A stretch of DNA of 64,000 nucleotides from Flavobacterium cupriresistens (GCF_020911925.1 NZ_CP087134.1:124001-188000), one strand, 5' to 3'; counted from the stretch's first letter, positions 44,390-53,562 are shown. The notes: generated by a model not told the origin, from the letters alone. Translations and numbers: made by a program.

Positions 44390-45285
44390 TATAATTATTT
44401 AATTTTTAGATTTATTAGTTTATTTAATTTGTTGAGATTATACTAAGACTATTTCAATCTAAATATAATCTCGAAATGCTCAAATAGCAACTGTGGTTTA
44501 CCACCATTTTTTTCTGAATTCATGAAAAGACTTATAAAATATTCTTTACAAACATAAATAATTTCCTACAAATATAGAATTTAATTTCATTCCTATTTTC
44601 CTATCATGCCGATAGCAAGCATCAAAATACAAATAATTAACCCGAATTAGCTGCAAATATTAATTTTAATAGTCATATTTTTCTCATATATACTACAGAA
44701 ATATCTATTATGTTTATAAATTAATATTGCAGCTATATCTGGACAAAAATATTTTCACTTAGCATATTTATAATAAACCATCATTAAGCATCCAGGTAAC
44801 AACACTGGCGTTTTTTTTTACTATTTGCAGTCGGGTAATTATAGATGATTTGCCTTTTTTCTTTTACGCTAAGAAAGTTTGGTAGATTTCATACTTAACA
44901 TAGAGCCTATTAATTATTCCCCCAAGAAATTTTATAAACTTTATCCGTGTCAAAACTTGATAAAACACCTACAACCAAATTATTTAACAAATCCAGATTG
45001 CACTACTATCTAACATACAATTAATCCGTTAGCCTTTAACTAATTTTAAGTAAAGACTAGTAATTATATAAGGCAAAAAAACTCTCATTGTAATTTTAAT
45101 AGTTCTAAAAATCAAACTATTTGAAAAGCCCTATTTAAGTTTACAAACAGGACATTATAAATATATCAAGACCCAACCAGCACCAATAAAACAGGGGTTT
45201 CTACCTGTTTTACTCGACAAATAACATGCTTTATGAACAAAAAAAACAAGTTATCAACAATTTTTGCTAAATTTACCGAAAACAC
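44390..45285. other. 0.9-kb AT-rich gene-free region upstream of HU
   Basis: No ORF above 60 codons, no recognised RNA and no strong hairpin. Base composition is very AT-rich. It probably holds the promoter of the minus-strand lipoprotein cluster near 44400 and control sequences for the HU gene, but I could not identify them apart from the HU promoter at 45286. Confidence 0.5.
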
Positions 45286-45315
45286 TTGCAAGGAACGGAT
45301 TTCCTACTAAATTTG
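45286..45315 (+). promoter_or_regulatory. promoter of the HU gene
   Basis: TTG at 45286-45288, exactly 19 bases, then TAAATTTG at 45308-45315. The ATG is at 45362, giving a ~40-base leader. A perfect fit to the Bacteroidota consensus. Confidence 0.85.
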
Positions 45316-45361
45316 TGTATTAACAATTTATTTTTTAACCAACAATTAATAACTAATTATT

Positions 45362-45634
45362 ATGAACAAATCAGAATTAATCGATGCTATCGCTGCTGAT
45401 GCAGGAATTACTAAAGCTGCGGCTAAATTAGCTTTAGAGTCTTTTTTAGGTAATGTAGGGACTACTTTGAAAAAAGGAGGAAGAATTTCATTAGTAGGGT
45501 TCGGATCATGGTCAGTATCTGCTAGAGCTGCAAGAGACGGTAGAAATCCACAAACTGGAAAAACTATCAAAATTGCTGCTAAAAATGTAGTAAAATTTAA
45601 AGCTGGTGCTGAATTAGAAGGTGCAGTGAACTAA
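45362..45634 (+). CDS. hup: HU family DNA-binding protein
   Basis: Protein of 90 residues. MNKSELIDAIAADAGITKAAAKLALESF forms the helical dimer base. VGFGSWSVSARAARDGRNPQTGKTI is the DNA-binding arm with the RNPQTG tip that inserts into the minor groove, and IAAKNVVKFKAGAELEGAVN ends it. It bends DNA and compacts the nucleoid. Monocistronic, with a strong promoter and terminator. Confidence 0.97.
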   Translation: MNKSELIDAIAADAGITKAAAKLALESFLGNVGTTLKKGGRISLVGFGSWSVSARAARDGRNPQTGKTIKIAAKNVVKFKAGAELEGAVN

Positions 45635-45666
45635 GTAAGAAAGTTCTCTAAACTTATAATATAATC

Positions 45667-45694
45667 AAAACCCTTCCATGTGGAGGGTTTTTTT
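45667..45694 (+). terminator. terminator of the HU gene
   Basis: AAAACCCT pairs with AGGGTTTTTTT around TCCATGTGG, ~30 bases after the stop codon. Confidence 0.85.
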
Positions 45695-45763
45695 ATGCGG
45701 TTTAACGATTTTATTTGGGATTTTTAAAATTTTATAACTAAATTTAATAAAAATTGTAACCGT

Positions 45764-46324
45764 ATGATTTCAGAAAAATTAAAAAAAGGACACCTGCTTA
45801 TTGCCGAGCCTTCAATAATTGGAGATTTATCTTTTAACAGATCGGTAATTTTATTAGCAGACCATAACAAAGAAGGATCAATAGGATTTATCATTAATAA
45901 ACCTTTAAAGTACACTATTAATGACCTGATACCTGAGATTGAAGCTTCTTTCAAGATATATAATGGAGGACCTGTAGAGCAGGATAACCTCTATTTCATT
46001 CACAATATTCCAGAATTAATCCCGAATAGTGTTGAAATTTCTAATGGGATTTATTGGGGAGGTGATTTTGAATCAACGAAAGACTTAATTAACGACGGAT
46101 CTATTAACAAAAATAATATTCGTTTTTTCTTAGGTTACACCGGTTGGGATGAAAATCAACTCGAAAGTGAAATGCAAGGAAACTCCTGGATAATTGCTGA
46201 TAATAATTACAAAAACAAAATTATCGGAAAATCCACCACTCATTTTTGGAAAGAGCAAATAATAGAGCTGGGCGGAGATTACCTTATTTGGTCAAATGCA
46301 CCCGAAAACCCATATCTGAATTAA
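45764..46324 (+). CDS. YqgE/AlgH family protein
   Basis: Protein of 186 residues. It has the family pattern KGHLLIAEPSIIGDLSFNRSVILLADHN, then GSIGFIINKPL, YNGGPVEQDNLYFIH and FLGYTGWDENQLESEM. No signal peptide. The family is widespread but its molecular function is not settled; one member, AlgH, was linked to alginate regulation in Pseudomonas. The gene overlaps the convergent aminotransferase gene by four bases. Confidence 0.93.
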   Translation: MISEKLKKGHLLIAEPSIIGDLSFNRSVILLADHNKEGSIGFIINKPLKYTINDLIPEIEASFKIYNGGPVEQDNLYFIHNIPELIPNSVEISNGIYWGGDFESTKDLINDGSINKNNIRFFLGYTGWDENQLESEMQGNSWIIADNNYKNKIIGKSTTHFWKEQIIELGGDYLIWSNAPENPYLN

Positions 46325-47160
46325 TTTTCAGATATGGATTCATTTAGTTTTTGCACCAATAAATGCGCCAGATTACTTGTAAACTCTTTTTTTCGATATT
46401 TACTTATCGGCTGTATTCCTGTGATTACATTTGTTAAAAATAACTCGTCTGCTTTTTGAAGATCAAAAGGCGAAATTATTTCTTCAACCACTTCTATTCC
46501 TTCCACTTTTTTAGCCAATGCTAAAATTTGCTTGCGCATTACACCGTTCAGACAACCCTCAGAAACGGGTGGTGTACTCAGTTTTTTACCGACAACCATA
46601 AACAGATTCCCTTGTAATGCCTCAACCACATTTTTAGTATCGTTTAACAAAATACAATTGTCTAAGCCATTTTCGTGAGCAAATATACTTCCCGTGACAT
46701 TAATCAACTTATTAGTCGTTTTAATGGACGATAACAATTGTTTGGTTACAAAGAAATCTTTATACAAATCAACTTCATAATAAGCCTTATTTAGGCTATA
46801 CAAAGCGCTTTCGAGAGTAGTTGCGTGAATTAAAAATGAAACATCGTTTGTTTTTGGTAAATACAAACCTCCATCGTTTCTAAAAACGGTAATTCGAGCT
46901 CTTGCGGCTGCCGAAAATTGGTTTTCACGGATTACTTTCAAAACTTCCTCTTCAAAATACTCCATGGTAAAATTCATCGGGATTTCCATTCTCACCACTC
47001 GCATGGAAGCCATCAGTCTGAAATAATGATCTTCAAGAAACAATATCTTGTTATTGACTATTTTTAGTGTTTCAAAAACACCATCTCCATACAAAAAAGC
47101 ACGATTTTGAGTTAGTATATTCTCGTCCTGCGCTACCATGTTTCCGTTAAAATTGATCAT
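46321..47160 (-). CDS. class IV aminotransferase (PabC/IlvE/DAAT fold)
   Basis: Protein of 279 residues. The PLP lysine is probably Lys147 in LLSSIKTTNKL. FLYGDGVFETLK at ~22-33 and the VVEALQGNLFMVV and LNGVMRKQILAL stretches are typical for fold-type IV enzymes. The short length and GDGVFETLK motif fit PabC-like 4-amino-4-deoxychorismate lyases or small branched-chain/D-amino acid transaminases; the substrate cannot be fixed by reading. The 3' end overlaps the YqgE gene. Confidence 0.85.
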   Translation of the reverse strand: MINFNGNMVAQDENILTQNRAFLYGDGVFETLKIVNNKILFLEDHYFRLMASMRVVRMEIPMNFTMEYFEEEVLKVIRENQFSAAARARITVFRNDGGLYLPKTNDVSFLIHATTLESALYSLNKAYYEVDLYKDFFVTKQLLSSIKTTNKLINVTGSIFAHENGLDNCILLNDTKNVVEALQGNLFMVVGKKLSTPPVSEGCLNGVMRKQILALAKKVEGIEVVEEIISPFDLQKADELFLTNVITGIQPISKYRKKEFTSNLAHLLVQKLNESISEN

Positions 47161-47189
47161 AAAAAAACCCTGAATTTTGTTCAGGGCAA
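47161..47189 (-). terminator. terminator of the START-like gene
   Basis: On the minus strand CCCTGAAC pairs with TTCAGGG (plus-strand arms 47168-47174 and 47180-47186), followed by seven T. It also lies just upstream of the aminotransferase ATG. Confidence 0.8.
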
Positions 47190-47214
47190 ATATAACGCTT
47201 AAAATAGACTTTTA

Positions 47215-47607
47215 CTAAACAGATCCGATAAGATGTTTCAAATCTGAGATTTGATTTTCCCACAATTGTTTAGCCTCGCTAACTTCTTCTTTTTCAGCAA
47301 AATCGACTACCATTAATGATACATCTTTAGTCAATTCATCAACTAAAATATGCAATTCAAAAAAGTACTCTGTATCCTTACTACTTTCATCAACCCATTT
47401 AAACTTTACTTTTTCACCTGTTTTTTTAGAAGCCAGGCGTGCTTTTTCCTGTGAATCATTCCAGATGAAAGTAAAAAATTCTCCCCGTGAATTTACATTA
47501 TCAGCAAACCATTCAGACAAACCTGACGGAGTGGATATATATTGATATAATAATTGCGGCGAAGAATTTATAGGAAACTCGATTTCGTAACGTATTTTTG
47601 TATCCAT
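47215..47607 (-). CDS. START-like (SRPBCC fold) domain protein
   Basis: Protein of 130 residues. It has the Bacteroidota START-like pattern: MDTKIRYEIEFPINSSPQLL, YQYISTPSGLSEWFADNVN, then beta strands, a VSLMVVDFAEKEEVSE strand and a long C-terminal helix with WENQISDLKHLIGSV. The fold makes a hydrophobic cavity that binds lipid-like ligands. It is common just upstream of an aminotransferase and YqgE in this group. Ligand unknown. Confidence 0.88.
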   Translation of the reverse strand: MDTKIRYEIEFPINSSPQLLYQYISTPSGLSEWFADNVNSRGEFFTFIWNDSQEKARLASKKTGEKVKFKWVDESSKDTEYFFELHILVDELTKDVSLMVVDFAEKEEVSEAKQLWENQISDLKHLIGSV

Positions 47608-47695
47608 GAGCTACTTTTATTTTTTTTGGAAATATAAGAATATATGTCCGAAAACAATGCATTTTTAAAAATATTTTTTTTTCTTCATTTTTTGC

Positions 47696-47725
47696 TTGTA
47701 CCATTTAATATTATTTCTATCTTTG
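47696..47725 (+). promoter_or_regulatory. promoter of the tRNA-Met gene
   Basis: TTG at 47696-47698, exactly 19 bases, then TATCTTTG at 47718-47725. The mature tRNA begins at 47763. Confidence 0.85.
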
Positions 47726-47762
47726 CACCCGCAATGAAGGAATCATTCCTGATAGCAGTCTT

Positions 47763-47836
47763 GGCGAGGTAGCTCAGTTGGTTAGAGCGCAGGATTCATA
47801 ACCCTGAGGTCACGGGTTCAACTCCCGTCCTCGCTA
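47763..47836 (+). tRNA. tRNA-Met (anticodon CAT)
   Basis: Seventy-four bases fold as a cloverleaf. The acceptor arm GGCGAGG pairs with CCTCGCT (first pair G-U). The D-arm is AGCTCAGTTGGTTAGAGCG, the anticodon loop TTCATAA, and the T-arm GGGTTCAACTC. CCA is not encoded. Met is preferred for the CAT anticodon, but a lysidine-modified tRNA-Ile2 cannot be excluded. It is not the initiator type, since it lacks the three GC pairs that close the initiator anticodon stem. Confidence 0.9.
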
Positions 47837-47846
47837 CAAAAACAAC

Positions 47847-47877
47847 CCCCTAATCATCCATTGATTAGGGGTTTTTT
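47847..47877 (+). terminator. terminator of the tRNA gene
   Basis: CCCCTAATCA pairs with TGATTAGGGG, followed by six T. Starts ten bases after the tRNA. Confidence 0.95.
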
Positions 47878-47955
47878 ATTGGTGTTTTATTTCAAAAAAA
47901 AGGGACAATAACTCCCTTGAAAACAACGTTTTGCAAACTAAGTAATTTACAAACA

Positions 47956-48213
47956 ATGGATATAGTAAAATTTAAAATCACATCAAAAACGATAAAAGTA
48001 GAAGTACGCAATTCGAACAATTATGTTTTTAATTTTAATACTGCTCTAGATATTGCAAAAGAAGACAAAGATGTTTTATTAAAATTGTACAACGCATTAG
48101 ATATTCTTTTTAAGAAAGAAAATGCTAATGAAACGAAAAATTACGTCTCACCCAACCAAACCAATATACTGGATCAGATTTCTGATGTTGATAATTTAGA
48201 ACAGGAAAAATAA
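47956..48213 (+). CDS. short hypothetical protein
   Basis: Start at ATG 47956 (MDIVKFKITSK); an earlier TTG would add 13 codons without a clear start context. Length 85 residues. Charged, with a VEVRNSNNYVFNFNTALDIA stretch and a helix KEDKDVLLKLYNALDILFKK, then an Asn/Asp-rich tail. No family recognised. It lies alone after the tRNA. Confidence 0.5.
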   Translation: MDIVKFKITSKTIKVEVRNSNNYVFNFNTALDIAKEDKDVLLKLYNALDILFKKENANETKNYVSPNQTNILDQISDVDNLEQEK

Positions 48214-48329
48214 TTCAATTATCGATGTGTTTTTTTGCAATCTTATCATTTTAAATGAGATATACCCGTAAAGCAAAAAAAACCTTGTATCAAATCTAAT
48301 TTTATAAAGAGAATTAAATACTAAAAAGT

Positions 48330-48366
48330 CAAAGCTGACAGGTTTTAAAAACCTGTCAGCTTTGTT
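48330..48366. terminator. palindromic hairpin, terminator or repeat
   Basis: CAAAGCTGACAGGTTT and AAACCTGTCAGCTTTG are exact complements (16-base stem) around a TAA loop, followed by TTTT on the plus strand. It resembles CCTGTCAG-type elements common in Bacteroidota intergenic DNA, and could end the 47956 gene. Confidence 0.7.
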
Positions 48367-48446
48367 TTAAAAGTATTAAACCAATCGGGACTAATAGCCC
48401 GAAACGGCATTAACAATAAGTACTGAGAACCATAGTATCATTACGA

Positions 48447-48665
48447 TCATTCTCGTTTCCCGTTAATATAAGCATACATGGCAGTGGCATGTCCGTGTCC
48501 GAGATCATAATCGGCTTTTAACCAGTTGATGATATTGGTGGCTTTAATAGTTGGCCCCATCGCTCCATTTACCGTATAGCCTTTTTGTTCGGCAAGAAGT
48601 TGAAAATCCTGAGGCGTTTTACCTGTTTTCTCTTCGATGTTTTTTAGATAGGTTGCAAATGACAT
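48447..48665 (-). CDS. DUF4287 family protein
   Basis: Protein of 72 residues: MSFATYLKNIEEKTGKTPQDF, then LAEQKGY, ATNIINWLKADYDLGHGHATAMYAYI. This is the DUF4287 pattern, known as a stand-alone or as part of larger proteins with a SRPBCC neighbour. Here the adjacent upstream gene is an SRPBCC protein, three bases away. Confidence 0.85.
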   Translation of the reverse strand: MSFATYLKNIEEKTGKTPQDFQLLAEQKGYTVNGAMGPTIKATNIINWLKADYDLGHGHATAMYAYINGKRE

Positions 48666-48668
48666 AGT

Positions 48669-49217
48669 TTATAGTTTTTCAGTGTTCGTTTTTATATTTC
48701 TCATGGTACTCTCGATATCGGCACCAATAATTTTATCCATGTTTACAAATAACAAAATAATATTCATTGGCCAGTCCTTCCCTCCTTGGTACTTCCACAC
48801 CAGATTTGTTTGATTCTCGTTGGCCGCATTAACGAACAAAGTTCCGTCGGCAGTAAAAACATAAGGTGCCATAAATCTGATTTTAAAATCTATTTGCTTG
48901 TTTTTAATAAGTCGGACATTTTCAAACTCGCCCTTTCCACATTTTTCATGCTTACTTTCAAAAGAGAGAATCGCTCCCTCCTGTCCATCTGCATTTCCTT
49001 TTAATTCAATTTTAGTATTCGGATCATACTTTAACCATTGATTAAACTCTCTATGATGATTAAGAAACCTAAGATACTCGTATACATTTTCAGCAGGTTT
49101 ATTAATCGTAATCTCTCTTGTAATGACATACTTTTTTGGGGCAAAAGCGGCAATTATACATAGTACAGCTATTAGAATAACTAGTACTACCAGAATTTTT
49201 AATAGAAACATTTTCAT
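48669..49217 (-). CDS. membrane-anchored SRPBCC family protein
   Basis: Start placed at MKMFLLKILVVL (49217); upstream MLSKNLKQ is possible. Length 182 residues. One N-terminal membrane helix (~5-25) is followed by a polyketide-cyclase/dehydrase-like SRPBCC domain: EITINKPAENVYEYLRFLNHHREFNQWLKYDP, a conserved strand order, and WKYQGGKDWPMNII. It would bind a hydrophobic ligand at the periplasmic face. Co-transcribed with DUF4287. Confidence 0.8.
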   Translation of the reverse strand: MKMFLLKILVVLVILIAVLCIIAAFAPKKYVITREITINKPAENVYEYLRFLNHHREFNQWLKYDPNTKIELKGNADGQEGAILSFESKHEKCGKGEFENVRLIKNKQIDFKIRFMAPYVFTADGTLFVNAANENQTNLVWKYQGGKDWPMNIILLFVNMDKIIGADIESTMRNIKTNTEKL

Positions 49218-49504
49218 TTGTTTTAAGTTTTTTGATAGCATGATTAATAATCATTTCCTGATAAGAATCAAAGATACCTGATCTTTAAAGCTTTAAATGG
49301 TTCAAAAAAGGACAATAATGGTCAATTCCGGCATTTTCAATTTATTCTTACAAAGGAGCTTTTGAATATTGCACAATTCGATTTGATTTTCGATATTAGA
49401 CTTTATGTTAGCGCGCCCTAAATCGTTAGCCTGCAATACGTCCAAATACATTTAGTAAATTAGTTATAATCCTTTATTCTGTTAGACTAACACCTTAAAC
49501 CAGT

Positions 49505-50407
49505 ATGCCTGAAGAAAAAGAAAACATTCCCTTTTACGATAGTATCAATTCTTTTTTAGAATCAACCGGTGTTGAACACCGTACCTCGAATCCTCTGTTT
49601 TATTGTATGAGATTGGCAGAACACAAAGGAGATATTTACCGATCACCATTTCGCAGAGGTTTCTATTTTGTAGCACTTTTAATTTCTAATGGAAACACGC
49701 AAGTGGGTTACAATAATATTGAAGAGAATATAAAGGAATCCTTTTTGGTTTTTCAGTCTCCAAGGCAGGTTTATAGTTTTTTCAGAGACAAAAATACCGA
49801 GGGCTATTTAATCTACTTTAAAGAGGATAGTTTTCATTTTTTTAAACCCGATTTCGTACAGGAATTTCCTTTCTTTGATACCTTAAATACTAATTTATTT
49901 CAACTCACTCAAAGTCATTACGCAGACATAGCACCCTGTTTCGAAGAGGTATTTCTGGCCTATGAAGCTTCTCAATCTATTTACAACATAGCCGTTCATA
50001 AGTTCTTCGCATTGCTTTATCAGTTAAAAGAATTTGAGATTATTGAACAACAAAAGGTAGTAAAACTGTCCAACGCACAACAAGTACTCACCAAAAAGTT
50101 TATACAATTGATAAACTTGCATTATCTCACTAAAAGAACAGTCGAAGAATATGCCGATCTTCTCACGGTGAGCGTCAGCCACCTGTCTAAATCTGTTAAA
50201 ACCGTAACCGGTTTAACTGTGCTTACCTTAATTAATGACCGAATTACTAAAGAGGCCAAACTGATGATCAAACACACCGACCTCAACATCGCGGAAATTG
50301 CGTTCCAACTTAACTTTTCTGACACTTCTAATTTTGGAAAATTCTTCAGAAAACAAACCGGAATGAGTCCGCTTAGCTTCAGGAGTAATGAGAAAGAACA
50401 GGTTTGA
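49505..50407 (+). CDS. AraC family transcriptional regulator
   Basis: Protein of 300 residues. The N-terminal ~170 residues are a cupin-like sensing part (RGFYFVALLISNGNTQVGYN). The C-terminal AraC HTH (~195-295) has LTVSVSHLSKSVKTVTG and LNIAEIAFQLNFSDTSNFGKFFRKQTGMSPLSFR. This is the two-helix-turn-helix arrangement of AraC proteins. It precedes two VOC proteins by ~230 bases, which could be its targets. Confidence 0.92.
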   Translation: MPEEKENIPFYDSINSFLESTGVEHRTSNPLFYCMRLAEHKGDIYRSPFRRGFYFVALLISNGNTQVGYNNIEENIKESFLVFQSPRQVYSFFRDKNTEGYLIYFKEDSFHFFKPDFVQEFPFFDTLNTNLFQLTQSHYADIAPCFEEVFLAYEASQSIYNIAVHKFFALLYQLKEFEIIEQQKVVKLSNAQQVLTKKFIQLINLHYLTKRTVEEYADLLTVSVSHLSKSVKTVTGLTVLTLINDRITKEAKLMIKHTDLNIAEIAFQLNFSDTSNFGKFFRKQTGMSPLSFRSNEKEQV

Positions 50408-50635
50408 CTGACCTCTTGTCTTTCTTATCAAGTCGTAAAATAATCCCCGCGATTTCTTAAATAAAAAAACGGCAGTAATTCAAAATCAAAATTTACCTAA
50501 ATAGTATTATCTTTAGTTTTACTTATTCGGCATCAAAGCGATAAGCAATTTTCACGCAGATTTAGCGGATTCTTTCTTTAATATTAAGGAGTTTGACTTA
50601 CTAAATCTTCGTAAAACCATTTAAACAAAACCACT

Positions 50636-51019
50636 ATGGCCAAAACAAATCCAGTAATCTATTTTGAAATTCCCGTGAACGATCTGAATCGGGCCGAAAA
50701 TTTCTATAAAACTGTATTTGGTTTTAGTTTTGAAAGAGAAATAATCGATCATTACGAAATGACCTTATTCCCATTTGAAGATACTCGTAGCGGAATTTCG
50801 GGAGCATTAGCAAAAGGAGATGTTTACAAACCTTCAAAAGAGGGTGTTATAATTTACTTCAGAACAGCTAATATTGATCTAACCTTGCAAAAAGTACTGG
50901 CGCAAAACGGAACCATTTTGTATCCTAAAACGATAAATGAAAATTACGGATTTATCGTTGCCGAATTCCAGGACAGCGAAGGAAACAGAATCGCTATTCA
51001 AGAAATAATAAAAAAGTAA
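50636..51019 (+). CDS. VOC (glyoxalase/bleomycin-resistance-fold) family protein
   Basis: Protein of 127 residues. It has VIYFEIPVNDLNRAENFYKTVFGFSF at ~8-33, the beta-alpha-beta signature of a VOC module. A second half contains GVIIYFRTANIDLTLQKVLAQNG and a terminal GNRIAIQEI. Metal-ligand candidates are a His or Glu in each half. Such proteins are isomerases, dioxygenases or antibiotic-sequestering proteins; the substrate is unknown. Confidence 0.85.
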   Translation: MAKTNPVIYFEIPVNDLNRAENFYKTVFGFSFEREIIDHYEMTLFPFEDTRSGISGALAKGDVYKPSKEGVIIYFRTANIDLTLQKVLAQNGTILYPKTINENYGFIVAEFQDSEGNRIAIQEIIKK

Positions 51020-51110
51020 AATCACCTGTGACAGTGGAAGATCATCCGATTAATTCTAAACATAAAAGCATAAAAAAAACTATTTTAACTTAGCCATAAA
51101 AACAACAAAA

Positions 51111-51488
51111 ATGAAAAAAGTAACCGGTATTGGAGGCATATTTTTTAAATGCAATGATCCTGACAAAATGAAAGAATGGTATAAAACACACCTTGGTTTG
51201 GACACAAACGAATATGGAGCCACTTTTGAATGGAAAGAAGCTTCCGACTCAACCAAAAATGGCTCTACCCAATGGAGTCCGTTTCCCGAAACCACAAAAT
51301 ATTTTGAGCCTTCCGCAAAAGACTTTATGATCAATTACAGAGTCGCCGATTTGGAGGCATTAGTCGAAGAATTAAAAAAAGAAGGCGTGACTATCGTAGA
51401 CACCATAGAAACGTATGAGTACGGAAAATTTGTTCATATTATTGATATGGAAGGCAACAAAATTCAGCTTTGGGAGCCATACGATTAG
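51111..51488 (+). CDS. VOC (glyoxalase-fold) family protein
   Basis: Protein of 125 residues. GIGGIFFKCNDPDKMKEWYKTHLGLD at ~5-30 and NYRVADLEALVEELKKEGVTIVDTIETYEYGKFVHIIDMEGNKIQLWEP at the end give a full single VOC module. The terminal Glu may bind metal. Fifty-odd residues in the middle, with WSPFPETTKYFEPS, differ from the preceding VOC gene. Probably an enzyme of unknown substrate; not proven glyoxalase I. Confidence 0.85.
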   Translation: MKKVTGIGGIFFKCNDPDKMKEWYKTHLGLDTNEYGATFEWKEASDSTKNGSTQWSPFPETTKYFEPSAKDFMINYRVADLEALVEELKKEGVTIVDTIETYEYGKFVHIIDMEGNKIQLWEPYD

Positions 51489-51518
51489 TTAGTATAGAAA
51501 AACCGGAAATTAAAACCC

Positions 51519-51869
51519 ATGGAAAAACATAGAATATTCACCACCTTCTTTGCAAGTGTCTATCCACATTACATCAATAAAGCGGAGAAAAAAGGCCGCA
51601 CTAAGGAGCAAGTAGATACTATAATTTACTGGCTAACCGGATATAGCCCTGAAGAATTACAACAATTAATAGACAACAAAACTGATTTTGAAACCTTTTT
51701 TGCACAAGCGCCGCAACTGAATGCAAACGTTTCAAAAATCACGGGGGTAATCTGTGGTTATCGTGTAGAAGAAATTGAAAATAAACTCATGCAAAAGATT
51801 CGTTATCTGGATAAAATGGTCGATGAACTGGCAAAGGGAAAAGCGATGGAGAAGATTTTAAGAAGTTAA
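51519..51869 (+). CDS. DUF2200 family protein
   Basis: Protein of 116 residues, highly helical. [47 protein letters not shown] and the [31 protein letters not shown] segment are typical of DUF2200. Function unknown. It is 30 bases after a VOC gene. Confidence 0.85.
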   Translation: MEKHRIFTTFFASVYPHYINKAEKKGRTKEQVDTIIYWLTGYSPEELQQLIDNKTDFETFFAQAPQLNANVSKITGVICGYRVEEIENKLMQKIRYLDKMVDELAKGKAMEKILRS

Positions 51870-51887
51870 ACTAATTAGACAAAATTT

Positions 51888-52457
51888 ATGGAATTTGAAA
51901 TCGATAAAGATTTAGTTCAAAAAATAATCAACGAAGAAATCAGCCCAAATTATGTAATAAACAATATTATTGATACTGAAAAATATATTTTTATTGGTTA
52001 CAAACACCGCTATTATGATAGAGATGATGATAGAGCAACATTAGTAGGGGTTGGAGATGTAATTTATGATAAAGAAAAAAGCGAATACAAATTGCTGGGG
52101 TCAGGCGATTACATAACTGGCGATTATTTAGATTATTTACAAAATGAGACTGAAGAAGAAGAAGAAATAGAGATTAAAAGTCTTGATCAAATCATTACCC
52201 GAATTAAAGAACGCCAATATGTAAATAGAGATGATTATCACATTTTTTTAGACTCTATTAAAAAAGAGCATTCTGAGTTTAAAAAAGGAATAACTATGGA
52301 TCGAAATTTGAATCTTTCCGAGCATTTTCTTTTTGAAAGCGAAAATAACATCATTCAGAATAAAATAATAGCTTTTTGGAAACTGTTTGGATACCCTTAT
52401 CATCCAAGAAATAACAACCAAATAATCTTATGCCGAACAGAAAAAAGCTGCTGTTAA
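51888..52457 (+). CDS. hypothetical soluble protein
   Basis: Protein of 189 residues, acidic, with an EETEEEEEIEI-like run near residue 88-98. Its first ~85 residues (TEKYIFIGYKHRYY, GVGDVIYDKEKSEYKLL) weakly resemble immunity-type YrhB-like folds, but no family is certain. The C-terminus ends CRTEKSCC. It starts 18 bases after DUF2200, so the two probably share a transcript. Confidence 0.5.
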   Translation: MEFEIDKDLVQKIINEEISPNYVINNIIDTEKYIFIGYKHRYYDRDDDRATLVGVGDVIYDKEKSEYKLLGSGDYITGDYLDYLQNETEEEEEIEIKSLDQIITRIKERQYVNRDDYHIFLDSIKKEHSEFKKGITMDRNLNLSEHFLFESENNIIQNKIIAFWKLFGYPYHPRNNNQIILCRTEKSCC

Positions 52458-52545
52458 CGGTAATTTGCAAAATCTGAAACCAATAAATTTCAATCATTTT
52501 AAGGCGATAGGCAAAATCAAATAACTCTTTTTAATCCAATAAAAA

Positions 52546-52959
52546 ATGAATCTGTTCTCGAAGCAAATCGAAAAAATACAATCTAAACCCAAAACTATTT
52601 TTCTCCTAGATGGTTTGGGAGCTCTTTTGACAGCTGTTCTATTATTGTTTGTTCTCAGTCCCTTTGACATTTATTTTGGTATGCCAAGAGCGATTCTCAC
52701 TGCGCTGTCGTTAACAGCATTTCTTTTTGCCTTCTATTCCTTCTTTTGCTTTACAATATCCAAACCCAATATTCGAAAATTATTAAAACCAATTATTCTG
52801 GCCAATTCCATCTACTGTCTTACAACACTTGGACTGGTATTCTTTTTTCTGGACCGACTTACTACTTTAGGAATAAGCTACTTTATTGGTGAAATTTTAA
52901 TAATCTTTGGATTGATTTACATAGAAGTAAAAATTCTAAAAACAAAGCAACAACTGTAA
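52546..52959 (+). CDS. membrane protein of unknown function
   Basis: Protein of 137 residues with four hydrophobic helices (~18-40, 47-70, 83-103 and 108-128) and short polar ends. No family recognised. Its orientation matches the preceding genes. Confidence 0.6.
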   Translation: MNLFSKQIEKIQSKPKTIFLLDGLGALLTAVLLLFVLSPFDIYFGMPRAILTALSLTAFLFAFYSFFCFTISKPNIRKLLKPIILANSIYCLTTLGLVFFFLDRLTTLGISYFIGEILIIFGLIYIEVKILKTKQQL

Positions 52960-53168
52960 ACCACTGATTATCTTCACCTATAACCTATACAAACTTCTTT
53001 TCGTTAAAGTATTCTTTTTCTCTAAAAACAGGTATTTATACGTGTTTTTTTATTTACAATAAAAACGATTTTTGTAATCAGATGTAAAAAACTGCTGCCG
53101 ATAAAAAAACAAAAAGCAGAATATCACAACAAAACATTGCAAAAGTTAGATTAATAAAAAATAATACA

Positions 53169-53498
53169 ATGAAAAATCTTTGGTGTTGGCGTTGCAAAAA
53201 AGAAGTCCCAATGTTGAATGAAGAAGAACATCTTATAGCAACAAAACTGTATCGTCACGGTTTTCAAACCGGCAAGTGTACTATGACAAGACAGGAACGC
53301 TTTAAAGGACTACTCGATTATTATAAAGAACTCTCCGGTTATGAAGAAAAGGACCCCAATGTCATCATGCATCACAGAATTGTATTATACGGTTCTCCCT
53401 GCGAGAATTGCAACAAACCCTATCGAACTTCAAAAGCTGCCTTCTGTGCCGCCTGCGGACATAAAAAGCCTGTGCAGAAGTTAGTGGTTAGTCTTTAG
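53169..53498 (+). CDS. zinc-ribbon protein of unknown function
   Basis: Protein of 109 residues. CWRC near the start (Cys6, Cys9), a further Cys in GKCTM, then CENC and CAAC near the C-terminus form two or three CxxC knuckles for zinc. Between them lies a helical region MTRQERFKGLLDYYKELSGYEEKDPNVIMHH. No family recognised with certainty. Confidence 0.55.
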   Translation: MKNLWCWRCKKEVPMLNEEEHLIATKLYRHGFQTGKCTMTRQERFKGLLDYYKELSGYEEKDPNVIMHHRIVLYGSPCENCNKPYRTSKAAFCAACGHKKPVQKLVVSL

Positions 53499-53562
53499 TC
53501 TTTAGTCTCGCTGTGCAGTCTCAGTCTACGGTCTAGGTTTACAATTTACAAACCACATTTTA

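Noticed and set aside
47763..47836. Initiator tRNA-fMet
   Set aside because: The anticodon stem lacks the three consecutive GC pairs and the first acceptor pair is G-U rather than C-A mismatch.
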